A stretch of 64,000 nt of DNA from the NCBI GenBank assembly GCA_039810885.1, contig JBDHXV010000007.1, positions 12,666 to 76,665 of the forward strand, given 5' to 3'. The notes under the pieces are model-generated. The model was given only the letters and a program-made list of their open reading frames with translations, was not told where the DNA came from and did not search any database. How positions within the stretch are numbered: the stretch's first letter is position 1; every line of letters starts with the position of its first letter. Shown one piece after another: positions 1 to 6,838 of the stretch. This DNA is from BJGO01 sp039810885. GTDB lineage: Bacteria > Bacteroidota > Bacteroidia > Chitinophagales > UBA10324. The translations under genes and the position numbers were made by a program.

Positions 1-799
1 GTACTATGCCGTGTATTCTTGACCCTTTCATGCCCACGCAGGCGCCTACCGGATCAATGCGATCATCATAAGATTCTACAGCTACTTTAGCTCGCTCTCC
101 CGGTTCTCGGACTATCTTTTTAATTTGAATAATGCCGTCAAAAATTTCCGGCACTTCATTTTCTAACAATTTTGCCAAAAAGCTTGGCGCCGTTCTAGAT
201 AGCACCACGATTGGCTGGTTGTTTTTCATCTCTACTTTCTTAATTACGGCTCGCACATTGTCTCCCTTCTTAAAAATATCTGCTGAAATTTGTTCGCTTT
301 TGGGTAGTATCAACTCATTCCCGTCTTCATCAAGAAGCAGCGTTTCTTTTTTCCACGTCTGATAAACCTCGGCAGTAATTATCTCTCCAATACGATCTTC
401 ATATTTCTTAAAAATCTCATCCTTTTCCAGTTCAGAAATTCTGGAAGCAAGAGTTTGGCGTGCTGTTAAAATTGCCCTGCGACCAAATGATTGTAGCGTA
501 ATTTCTTCTGCAATCTCTTCTCCTATACTATAATCAGATTCTATTTTTTTTGCATCGGAAAGACTAATTTGTGTAACAGGGTCTTCAACCATACCATCTT
601 CAACTACTGTGCGGCGGTGCCATATTTCCAAATCTCCCTTCTCGGTATTAACAATAACGTCAAAGCTCTCGTCAGACAAATATTTCTTACGAATCAGTGT
701 ACGGAAAACATCTTCCAGTACTTTCATCATTGTCGGTCGGTCTATGTTTTTGAGATCTTTAAACTCGCTAAAGCTGTCAACTAATTCAGCGCTGTTCAT
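1..799 (-). CDS. nusA: Transcription termination/antitermination factor NusA, C-terminus cut off by window edge
   Basis: NusA binds RNA polymerase and nascent RNA and modulates pausing, termination and antitermination. The first 266 residues are present, starting at the ATG at 797-799 (MNSAELVDSFSEFKDL). Visible are the N-terminal RNA polymerase-binding domain, an S1 domain at about residues 135-200, and the start of the first KH domain, with the diagnostic stretch RIDPVGACVGMKGSRI at the window edge. The gene follows rimP after a 16-nt gap, the usual rimP-nusA(-infB) order, so the two are very probably co-transcribed. The KH2 domain and C-terminus lie outside the window. Confidence 0.95.
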   Translation of the reverse strand, partial: MNSAELVDSFSEFKDLKNIDRPTMMKVLEDVFRTLIRKKYLSDESFDVIVNTEKGDLEIWHRRTVVEDGMVEDPVTQISLSDAKKIESDYSIGEEIAEEITLQSFGRRAILTARQTLASRISELEKDEIFKKYEDRIGEIITAEVYQTWKKETLLLDEDGNELILPKSEQISADIFKKGDNVRAVIKKVEMKNNQPIVVLSRTAPSFLAKLLENEVPEIFDGIIQIKKIVREPGERAKVAVESYDDRIDPVGACVGMKGSRIHGIV

Positions 800-815
800 T
801 TTGTATTATTGGGTT

Positions 816-1277
816 TTAATATTTTAGAAATGGTTTTGTTGATTTAATTTCAGACAAGTTTAAAAGTACTTCTGCTAACGGGGCTTTCTTTTTATTTCTC
901 ACTTCTGTTTCGATGATTATCTTTTCCTTATTCATAGATTTCAATATCCCGACATATTTGACCCCGCTGTATGTTATCACTTCCACCGGGCGATTCTGAT
1001 ATTGTTGATATTGCTCCGGAACTCGAAAGGGTTGGTCGGCTCCGGGTGAAGAAACTTCCAATGCATAGTGTTCAGAAAAGTCTGTTTGCTCGTTTAATGA
1101 TTTTTCTAAAGCTCTACTAACAGCCACACAGTCCTCTATGGTAACTGCTGGTATTTTATCTATAAATACGCGCACGGTTTCTGAACGCTCATTAATTTTG
1201 AGGTCAACAAGAAACAGATTATACTGTATCAGTATCGGATTCAAATGTGCTCGTATTTGTTCGTTAATGTTATTCAT
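816..1277 (-). CDS. rimP: Ribosome maturation factor RimP
   Basis: RimP assists maturation of the 30S ribosomal subunit in the cytoplasm. The 153-residue length is normal for the family. The typical core SRALEKSLN followed by YALEVSSPGADQPF is clear (consensus is EVSSPGxDRPL), and a C-terminal SH3-like part follows (VEVITYSGVKYVGIL). The ATG at 1275-1277 is the only sensible start. It lies directly upstream of nusA on the same strand. A GC-rich hairpin sits 17-35 nt before the start codon and may attenuate the operon. Confidence 0.95.
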   Translation of the reverse strand: MNNINEQIRAHLNPILIQYNLFLVDLKINERSETVRVFIDKIPAVTIEDCVAVSRALEKSLNEQTDFSEHYALEVSSPGADQPFRVPEQYQQYQNRPVEVITYSGVKYVGILKSMNKEKIIIETEVRNKKKAPLAEVLLNLSEIKSTKPFLKY

Positions 1278-1293
1278 TTATGGGTAATAGAAA

Positions 1294-1312
1294 AGGGGAC
1301 TTTCGGTCCCCT
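1294..1312 (-). terminator. GC-rich hairpin with short U-tract in the rimP leader
   Basis: On the minus strand AGGGGAC, loop CGAAA, GTCCCCT forms a perfect 7-bp stem followed by TTTCTATT. It looks like an intrinsic terminator but sits only 16 nt before the rimP ATG. It could attenuate rimP-nusA, or be the terminator left behind by the decayed gene upstream at 1421-1541. On the plus strand a run of six T follows six bases after the stem, so it may work in both directions. Confidence 0.6.
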
Positions 1313-1330
1313 CACTCGTTTTTTCCGTTG

Positions 1331-1338
1331 CAAATGTA
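1331..1338 (-). promoter_or_regulatory. Candidate -7 box for rimP-nusA
   Basis: The minus strand reads TACATTTG, a perfect match to the Bacteroidota -7 consensus TAnnTTTG. No convincing TTTG -33 element is seen at 17-23 nt upstream. If used, the leader would be about 45-50 nt long and would include the GC-rich hairpin at 1294-1312. Confidence 0.4.
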
Positions 1339-1394
1339 CGTGTTTAAGTAGAAATAAGGAAATGCTGATTTTTTGAGGTTTTAGTCTTTGGTTA

Positions 1395-1429
1395 TTAGTT
1401 TTTGATCTTAGTTTTTGATCTTAGTTTTT
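1395..1429. repeat. 13-bp tandem repeat, 2.7 copies
   Basis: The unit TTAGTTTTTGATC occurs at 1395-1407 and 1408-1420, with a partial third copy (TTAGTTTTT) at 1421-1429. It begins at the stop codon of the degraded sorting-domain fragment and looks like slippage-generated sequence downstream of it. Confidence 0.7.
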
Positions 1430-1541
1430 AGTTATTATCAACTTCTTCCTTTCCACCACTCTTTCATTTTGCAGTTTTATGAAATAGACGCCGTTGCCGA
1501 GGTTGGTGGTGCGGAGTCTCACCCTAAAACAGCTTGCCTAA
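1421..1541 (-). pseudogene. Remnant of a type IX secretion C-terminal sorting domain
   Basis: Reading the minus strand from about 1541 gives an open frame ending at the TAA at 1421-1423. It encodes a typical sorting-domain end: TTNLGNGVYFIKL, then QNERVVERKKLII. The pattern (T)xxLxxGVYFIKL...xxKLII is the tail of type A sorting domains, which direct proteins through the type IX system to the cell surface. An in-frame TAG lies just upstream and there is no start codon or body, so only the last 35 or so codons survive. The rest of the gene has been deleted. Confidence 0.7.
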
Positions 1542-1643
1542 AAAGTAACCATACATTGCTCACGTATTAACCCTTAAATTAATTTTTAAAATCGGTTTTT
1601 GTGACCAATACGCCAATTAATATAATCATTGACAAAATAATCC

Positions 1644-1674
1644 TTGCCAATTAAACTAACGGGCGTTAGTTTTG
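1644..1674 (+). promoter_or_regulatory. Promoter of the TetR-paa operon
   Basis: TTG at 1644-1646 (-33) is followed after 20 nt by TAGTTTTG at 1667-1674, which matches the Bacteroidota -7 consensus TAnnTTTG. The transcription start would fall near 1680, about 12 nt before the ATG at 1692. This rules out the in-frame TTG at 1644 as a start codon. Confidence 0.65.
1653..1672. promoter_or_regulatory. Palindromic TetR-type operator
   Basis: AAACTAACGGGCGTTAGTTT is a perfect inverted repeat with 9-bp arms and a 2-bp centre. Size and symmetry fit a TetR-family dimer site. It covers the spacer and most of the -7 box of the promoter in front of the TetR gene, so bound repressor would exclude RNA polymerase. 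Autorepression together with control of the downstream paa genes is the natural inference. Confidence 0.75.
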
Positions 1675-1691
1675 TTTTCCAGTTTGTTGCC

Positions 1692-2270
1692 ATGCCAGTT
1701 AAGACAAAACGCAAAGAGCATATTGATGCCGCAGCTCGTAACCTGTTCAGGGAGCGGGGCTACCGCGCCACTTCCATGCGCGACATAGCGCAAACGGTAG
1801 GCATCGAAGCAGCCAGTTTATATAACCACATAGATTCTAAAGAATCCATGCTCCAACATATCTGTTTCAATATGGCGGAAAAGTTTTTGGCCATTATGTG
1901 CGAAGTGAAGTCCCTAAAAGCCAACCCTGAGCTGCAATTAAAAGAAGCCGTGCGCAGGCACGTTGAAATAATTATTTCTCACACAGCCGAGTCGGCTGTA
2001 TTTGTACACGAATGGAAACACCTGAGCGAGCCACATCTTACCTCTTTCAAAAAAATGCGCGACACCTACGAGCATTTTTATCGCGATATTATCCGATGCG
2101 GGGGTCAGAGCGGCTTATTCAAAGACATACAGGAGAATTTTGCAGTAATGGTCTTATTTTCGGCCGTCAACAGATTGTACGATTATTACAAACCCGATGG
2201 CAAACTAAACCCTACCCAGATTGCAGAATCCATAACAGACATTTTTTTAAACGGAATAAAAAACAAATAA
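1692..2270 (+). CDS. TetR/AcrR-family transcriptional regulator, probable paa-operon repressor
   Basis: The 192-residue protein starts at the ATG at 1692. The N-terminal helix-turn-helix is plain: AAARNLFRERGYRATSM followed by RDIAQTVGIEAASLYNHI. The C-terminal ligand domain resembles TetR proteins linked to acyl-CoA metabolism. The gene stops 4 nt before paaA, so it leads the phenylacetate operon, and a perfect palindrome overlaps its own promoter. By analogy with PaaR-type TetR regulators the effector may be phenylacetyl-CoA. The effector is inference; the family and autoregulatory layout are visible. A longer reading from TTG 1644 is rejected because that codon is part of the promoter. Confidence 0.9.
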   Translation: MPVKTKRKEHIDAAARNLFRERGYRATSMRDIAQTVGIEAASLYNHIDSKESMLQHICFNMAEKFLAIMCEVKSLKANPELQLKEAVRRHVEIIISHTAESAVFVHEWKHLSEPHLTSFKKMRDTYEHFYRDIIRCGGQSGLFKDIQENFAVMVLFSAVNRLYDYYKPDGKLNPTQIAESITDIFLNGIKNK

Positions 2271-2274
2271 TCTT

Positions 2275-3267
2275 ATGTACGGAGGCGGATACATTTTTAC
2301 GGAACCCACAGAAAAAGAGCTAAAAGAACATTTAGACGATCCTGTAAAACTACAAGAGTTTGAAGCTCGTATTGATGCCGGCGAAAAAATTGAGCCACAT
2401 GATTGGATGCCCTATGAATATCGCAGACAACTTATTCGCCTTATTGAACAGCATGCGCATTCAGAGGTAATTGGCGCACTACCCGAAGGCACATGGATTA
2501 CCCGTGCACCGGGGTTCCGCCGTAAGTTGGTACTTATTGCAAAAGTCCAAGACGAAATGGGTCATGCGCAGTTATTATATGCCGCCGCCGAAACTCTTGG
2601 CAAACCTCGTGAGGCTATGATTAATGACCTGCTAAGCGGTAAGTCAAAATATTCTAATGTTTTTAACTACCCTGCAAAAACCTGGGCAGACATTGCCGTT
2701 ATCGGCTTTTTAATTGATGCGGGTGCCATCGTTAATCAGGTAGCTAACTCCAAAGGGTCTTATGGCCCCTATTGCAGAGCGTTAGAGCGTATATGTTTTG
2801 AAGAATCATTTCATTTAAAGCAGGGATATGATGCATTTATTGCCTTAGCTACGGGTACAAAGGCTCAGAAAGAAATGCTTCAAGATGCTCTCAACAGATG
2901 GTGGAAGCCTATTATGCACTTTTTTGGACCACCGGACAAAAATTCGGTACACACGCAAAAGTTAATGCGTTGGAAGGTTAAGATGGCTACTAATGATGAG
3001 ATGCGAAATCAATTTCTTGATACTTATGTACCTAAGATTTTAGAGCTTGGTATCACAATACCCGACCCAAATCTCAAAAAGATTGAAAGTACCGGACTTT
3101 GGACTTTCTCAGACCCCGATTGGGATGAATTTAGGAGGGTAATTAATGGTGATGGCCCATGCAACAAAGAGCGCTTGGCTGTTAGAAAGTATGCTGAAGA
3201 ATCTAATCGTTGGGTTCGAAGTGCTTTATTAAAACCAACCATGAAAAAAACCTTGCCCTATGCATAA
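2275..3267 (+). CDS. paaA: 1,2-phenylacetyl-CoA epoxidase catalytic subunit PaaA
   Basis: PaaA is the diiron oxygenase subunit that epoxidises the aromatic ring of phenylacetyl-CoA, the step that commits phenylacetate to aerobic ring opening. The 330 residues match the family. Diiron ligand motifs of the ferritin-like four-helix bundle are seen as DEMGHA near residue 92 and EESFHLKQG near residue 175. The gene follows the TetR gene by 4 nt and overlaps paaB by 8 nt, so the operon is translationally coupled. The start MYGGGYIF is family-typical. Confidence 0.96.
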   Translation: MYGGGYIFTEPTEKELKEHLDDPVKLQEFEARIDAGEKIEPHDWMPYEYRRQLIRLIEQHAHSEVIGALPEGTWITRAPGFRRKLVLIAKVQDEMGHAQLLYAAAETLGKPREAMINDLLSGKSKYSNVFNYPAKTWADIAVIGFLIDAGAIVNQVANSKGSYGPYCRALERICFEESFHLKQGYDAFIALATGTKAQKEMLQDALNRWWKPIMHFFGPPDKNSVHTQKLMRWKVKMATNDEMRNQFLDTYVPKILELGITIPDPNLKKIESTGLWTFSDPDWDEFRRVINGDGPCNKERLAVRKYAEESNRWVRSALLKPTMKKTLPYA

Positions 3268-3637
3268 TAACAGCTTAGATCCTCGAATCCAAAGAATTGA
3301 TTTGGATAAAAATCCAGATAATGTTGCACTCAATACGATGGAAAATTGGGAAACTTATGAAGTGTTCCACCAAAGAAAACGTGGTGAACAACATATTCAT
3401 GTGGGCATAGTGCATGCTGCAGATCCTGAAATGGCACTAGTCTTTGCAAAGGAAATTTATGGCCGTCGTTTACAATGTGCCAATATGTGGGTTACCAAAT
3501 CATCCAACATATACTCCTTTCGCTACGAAGATGAAGACATGTTTGGAACCACAGCCGATAAAGATTACCGCGGCGCCGGTGATTTTAAAGTTCGGGATAA
3601 GATAAATAAATTCAAAAAAGAAAATACTTTAAAATAA
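3260..3637 (+). CDS. paaB: 1,2-phenylacetyl-CoA epoxidase subunit PaaB
   Basis: PaaB is the small subunit that organises the PaaABC multicomponent oxygenase. The 125-residue protein has the conserved core WETYEVFHQRKRGEQHIHVG and VHAADPEMALVFAKE typical of PaaB. It overlaps paaA by 8 nt and its stop codon shares a base with the paaC start, so all three are expressed together. The N-terminal 25 or so residues are less conserved; an internal start at MENWETYEV is possible. Confidence 0.95.
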   Translation: MHNNSLDPRIQRIDLDKNPDNVALNTMENWETYEVFHQRKRGEQHIHVGIVHAADPEMALVFAKEIYGRRLQCANMWVTKSSNIYSFRYEDEDMFGTTADKDYRGAGDFKVRDKINKFKKENTLK

Positions 3638-4392
3638 TGGAAGTTGTAAAAGATCTAATACTGCGGATAGCTGATGATGCACTAATGATCGGGCATAGAA
3701 ACAGTGAGTGGACGGGCATAGGCCCTATTCTTGAAGAAGATATTGCTTTTTCATCTATGGCGCAAGATAAAATCGGTCACTCACAGGCTCTATATAACAT
3801 ACTGCACGAAGAATTCCAGATGAATGATCCCGATCATTTAGCATTTAGAAGGAATGTAAAAGATTTTCGGTCTTGCCATTTGGTGGATCTTCCCATAGGT
3901 GATTATGCTTTTACGTTGGTTCGTCATTTCTTTTTCGACCACGCAGAGGCATTACGCTATGAGGCACTTTGTTCATCTTCTTTTACACCATTAGCAAAGT
4001 TGGCCCTAAAGTTTAAAGGAGAAATAAAATACCACACTCTTCATGCCGATATCTGGATGAAAAGCTTGACTTTAAACGGCAGCGAAGAGAGCAAAGCAAG
4101 AATACAATCTGCGGTAAATGAATTATATCCTTATGCATTAGGCTTATTTGAACCCGGAATAAACGAGCAACAACTTATTGATTCAAAAGTTTTTATAGGT
4201 GAAGCTGCTTTATACAATTTATGGATTCAAAAAGTTAAAGATTCTTTTACGCAATTTAATTTAATAATACCAAACGTAGCCGATAATAAAATACAATACG
4301 GTGGGCGCAAGGGGCTTCACTCACAATATCTATCTGAGTTGGTAAACGAAATGACAGAGGTTATACGAACAGATTACGAAGCAGAATGGTAA
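3637..4392 (+). CDS. paaC: 1,2-phenylacetyl-CoA epoxidase structural subunit PaaC
   Basis: PaaC is the non-catalytic ferritin-like partner of PaaA and is needed for a stable epoxidase. The 251-residue protein shows the four-helix fold, with AQDKIGHSQALY near residue 41 and GEIKYHTLHADIW near residue 128. It is packed between paaB (1-nt overlap) and paaD (7-nt overlap). Confidence 0.95.
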   Translation: MEVVKDLILRIADDALMIGHRNSEWTGIGPILEEDIAFSSMAQDKIGHSQALYNILHEEFQMNDPDHLAFRRNVKDFRSCHLVDLPIGDYAFTLVRHFFFDHAEALRYEALCSSSFTPLAKLALKFKGEIKYHTLHADIWMKSLTLNGSEESKARIQSAVNELYPYALGLFEPGINEQQLIDSKVFIGEAALYNLWIQKVKDSFTQFNLIIPNVADNKIQYGGRKGLHSQYLSELVNEMTEVIRTDYEAEW

Positions 4393-4883
4393 ATGAAAAA
4401 ATCATAGACCGTGAGTTTGTTATGAACATACTCTCAAAGGTTATGGACCCTGAGATACCTGTTATTTCTGTTGTGGATATGGGTATGATCACTGATGTGA
4501 TAATTAATGGTGAGCAAGTTACCGTCAAAATGATACCTACATTTACTGCTTGTCCTGCCATAAAGCTAATGCAACAAAATATATATGATAATCTGTTAAA
4601 ATCCGGTCTTTCACAAGTTGAAGTACTCATTGATAAGGAAATTCGGTGGAACTCGGATCGAGTAAGTGAAAAAGGGAAAAAACTATTAGAAGAATTTAAA
4701 TTAGGCACGCCGGCTACGCATCACGGCAATGTAACCGAAGAGATGATCAGCAAATCCAAGTGCCCCTATTGTGGAAGTGAAAACACAACAATGAACTCGT
4801 TATTCGGTTCCACGCTCTGCCGTTCAACACACTATTGCTTTGATTGCAAGATGAAATTTGAACGATTCAAGCCAATAGCATAA
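4386..4883 (+). CDS. paaD: Phenylacetyl-CoA epoxidase maturation protein PaaD
   Basis: PaaD is an accessory protein of the epoxidase, thought to act in metal-centre assembly. The N-terminal half is a MIP18/DUF59 domain (SKVMDPEIPVISVVDMGMI), which is found in Fe-S assembly factors. The C-terminus is a four-Cys metal site with CPYCGSENT near residue 125 and CFDCKMKFERFKPI at the end. The 165-residue length is normal. No paaE reductase follows; the next gene is nadD after 10 nt. Confidence 0.94.
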   Translation: MVNEKIIDREFVMNILSKVMDPEIPVISVVDMGMITDVIINGEQVTVKMIPTFTACPAIKLMQQNIYDNLLKSGLSQVEVLIDKEIRWNSDRVSEKGKKLLEEFKLGTPATHHGNVTEEMISKSKCPYCGSENTTMNSLFGSTLCRSTHYCFDCKMKFERFKPIA

Positions 4884-4893
4884 ACTCTGATGA

Positions 4894-5478
4894 ATGAAAA
4901 TAGGACTGTTTTTTGGATCGTTTAACCCAATTCATAACGGTCATTTAATTATTGGAAATCAAATATTAAATAATACAGATTGCAAACAAGTATGGTTTGT
5001 TGTGTCTCCGCATAATCCTCTAAAGAAGAAAGATTCTCTTTTAAACCAGTATGATCGCCTGCACATGATTAACCTTGCAATTGAAAATAATCATGGCTTT
5101 AAAGCATCCGATGTTGAATTTAAACTACCATTACCCTCTTATACTGTAAATACATTGCAGTATTTAACCGAAAAATACCCCCAACACGAATTTGCAATAA
5201 TTATGGGCTCTGATAATTTAAATACGCTACACAAATGGAAGAATTATGAAACATTATTAAAATATTATCCCATTTATGTTTACAAACGTGACAATACTAC
5301 TGAAGAATATAACACATACAAATCTGTTCACATACTCGATTTTCCTTATTTGAACATCTCTTCCACATATATTCGAAATTTAATTAAACAGAATAAGTCC
5401 ATACGTTACCTTGTTCCGGATATTGTAGAGGAATACATTTTAAATAATCGTTATTATATCTCTGAAACTGAATGTTAA
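4894..5478 (+). CDS. nadD: Nicotinate-nucleotide adenylyltransferase NadD
   Basis: NadD transfers AMP from ATP to nicotinate mononucleotide in NAD synthesis. The nucleotidyltransferase signature GSFNPIHNGHL is at residues 8-18 and the second motif ISSTYIRNLI is near residue 151. The length of 194 fits. It sits 10 nt after paaD, so it may be read from the paa transcript. nadA, another NAD-pathway gene, lies 376 bp further along on the same strand. Confidence 0.96.
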   Translation: MKIGLFFGSFNPIHNGHLIIGNQILNNTDCKQVWFVVSPHNPLKKKDSLLNQYDRLHMINLAIENNHGFKASDVEFKLPLPSYTVNTLQYLTEKYPQHEFAIIMGSDNLNTLHKWKNYETLLKYYPIYVYKRDNTTEEYNTYKSVHILDFPYLNISSTYIRNLIKQNKSIRYLVPDIVEEYILNNRYYISETEC

Positions 5479-5614
5479 TATTCCGTGGATTAATGGTATA
5501 AAATGTTAATTACCCCTTTTATATTGTTTAATTAAAAAGATAATAAATTAAGTCAAGCTAATAGATGTTAGTAAATGAAAAGATATCTTATGGTTTTAAT
5601 CAATGTAATTGATC

Positions 5615-5669
5615 TCAATGTTGAAAATAATTTAAAAAATATTTTCACATATAGCCCTATCAACATTGA
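5615..5669. repeat. 10-bp inverted repeat with an AT-rich centre
   Basis: TCAATGTTGA at 5615-5624 is the exact reverse complement of TCAACATTGA at 5660-5669. The 35-nt centre is almost all A and T. The second arm overlaps a shorter inverted repeat, TATCAA (5658-5663) with TTGATA (5671-5676). It could be a protein site or a cruciform/RNA hairpin. Confidence 0.6.
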
Positions 5670-5678
5670 ATTGATAAA

Positions 5679-5750
5679 TGTTAATTATTTAATTCTCAAT
5701 AAACTAAGATGTTAATTAGTGTTAACTTAAATGTTTAATAATGTTAATTA
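5679..5750 (+). repeat. Helically phased TGTTAATTA direct repeats
   Basis: Same-strand copies start at 5679, 5710, 5720, 5732 and 5742. Three are exact TGTTAATTA and two are one or two bases off. Regular 10-12-nt steps place them on one face of the helix, as expected for cooperative binding of one protein or for iteron-like elements. Confidence 0.55.
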
Positions 5751-5854
5751 TTAATAAAGAAAGAAAATTGGTTCTAAGTTTTAAACAAATAAACAGCGTT
5801 AATAAGAGATCATAATTTTACTTTTTTAAAAACATACTAAATTAATATTGTGAA

Positions 5855-6838
5855 ATGAATCAAACAGATAATATACTTAGTAAGGGTTATGTAGATGTTG
5901 AACCTGACATAGATTTAGACTTATTTGAAGAAATAAAAAAGTTAAAAGAGGAGAAAAATGCAGTAATACTGGCTCATTATTATCAAGAAGCGGATATTCA
6001 AGATATTGCAGATTTTATTGGAGATAGCCTGCAATTAAGTCAAGAGGCAGAAAAAACAAAGGCAGATATTATATTGTTTGCAGGGGTTCATTTCATGGCA
6101 GAAACAGCTAAAATTCTCAACCCACAAAAAAAAGTATTAATCCCTGATTTAAATGCCGGATGCTCCTTAGCAGATTCTTGTCCGCCAGATTCTTTTAAAA
6201 AATTTAAAGAAGAGCATCCGGACCATATCGTTGTTTCATACATTAATTGTTCTGCGGAGATAAAAGCCTTAACAGATGTAATTTGTACAAGCAGTAATGC
6301 AAAAAAGATTATTGAATCATTTCCAATAGAACAAAAAATAATATTTGCTCCAGATAAGAATCTAGGCGCTTATATATCTAAAACAACAGGGAGAAACTTA
6401 GTTTTGTGGAATGGAGCTTGTCAAGTTCACGAAATATTTTCATTAGACAAATTGCTACAGCTAAAAAGACAATATCCTCAAGCAGAAATTATTGCCCATC
6501 CAGAGTGCGAACCGCAAATATTGGAATACTCGGACTTTATAGGATCAACCTCTGCTTTGTTAAATTATGTAGCAAAAACACCAACAAAAGAGTTTATAGT
6601 ACTGACAGAAACAGGCATTTTACATCAGATGCTAAAAAAAGCACCGGATAAAATTTTAATACCAGCACCACCAGACAATAGTTGTGCGTGTAATGAATGC
6701 CCATTTATGAAGAAAAATACACTGCAAAAAGTATATACTTGTTTAAAGTATGAGTTACCTGAAATAAATATTCCGGAAGATATTAGAAAACAAGCATACA
6801 AATCCATAAAAAGAATGTTAGATCTTTCGGTTAATTAG
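5855..6838 (+). CDS. nadA: Quinolinate synthase NadA
   Basis: NadA condenses iminoaspartate with dihydroxyacetone phosphate to form quinolinate, the NAD precursor, using a [4Fe-4S] cluster. The 327-residue protein carries the family motifs ILAHYYQEADIQDIADFIGD near residue 38, NAGCSLADSC, LWNGACQVHE and CACNECPFM. Cysteines in the last three motif regions are the cluster-ligand candidates. Its stop codon directly abuts that of mnmG on the other strand, with no gap for a terminator. nadB and nadC are not in the window. Confidence 0.96.
   Translation: MNQTDNILSKGYVDVEPDIDLDLFEEIKKLKEEKNAVILAHYYQEADIQDIADFIGDSLQLSQEAEKTKADIILFAGVHFMAETAKILNPQKKVLIPDLNAGCSLADSCPPDSFKKFKEEHPDHIVVSYINCSAEIKALTDVICTSSNAKKIIESFPIEQKIIFAPDKNLGAYISKTTGRNLVLWNGACQVHEIFSLDKLLQLKRQYPQAEIIAHPECEPQILEYSDFIGSTSALLNYVAKTPTKEFIVLTETGILHQMLKKAPDKILIPAPPDNSCACNECPFMKKNTLQKVYTCLKYELPEINIPEDIRKQAYKSIKRMLDLSVN

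Larger units (their letters stand above)
1278..1691. other. Non-coding gap between rimP and the TetR gene (414 bp)
   Basis: Contents: the rimP leader hairpin, a -7 box, a short 13-bp tandem repeat (1395-1429), a decayed type IX sorting-domain coding fragment (1421-1541), and the TetR promoter with its palindromic operator (1644-1674). Nothing else is recognisable in the remaining AT-rich sequence. Confidence 0.7.
5479..5854. other. Very AT-rich structured intergenic block with phased TGTTAATTA motifs
   Basis: This 376-bp gap has no gene. TGTTAATTA occurs exactly at 5504-5512, 5679-5687, 5710-5718 and 5742-5750, with related copies TGTTAACTT at 5720 and TGTTTAATA at 5732. The motif starts 5679, 5710, 5720, 5732 and 5742 are spaced 31, 10, 12 and 10 nt, close to whole helical turns. 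A 10-bp inverted repeat is also present (5615-5624 with 5660-5669). No exact DnaA box (TTATCCACA) is present; CTATCAACA at 5657 is two mismatches away. It may be a nadA control region or an unwinding element. The function is not known. Confidence 0.6.

Noticed and set aside
1644..1691. TTG start giving a 208-residue TetR protein
   Set aside because: The TTG at 1644 is the -33 element and the extension covers the operator and -7 box; the ATG at 1692 gives the family-typical N-terminus.
5479..5854. Confident call of the replication origin
   Set aside because: No exact TTATCCACA box is present, dnaA is not in the window, and mnmG points toward the region; only GC skew over the genome could decide.
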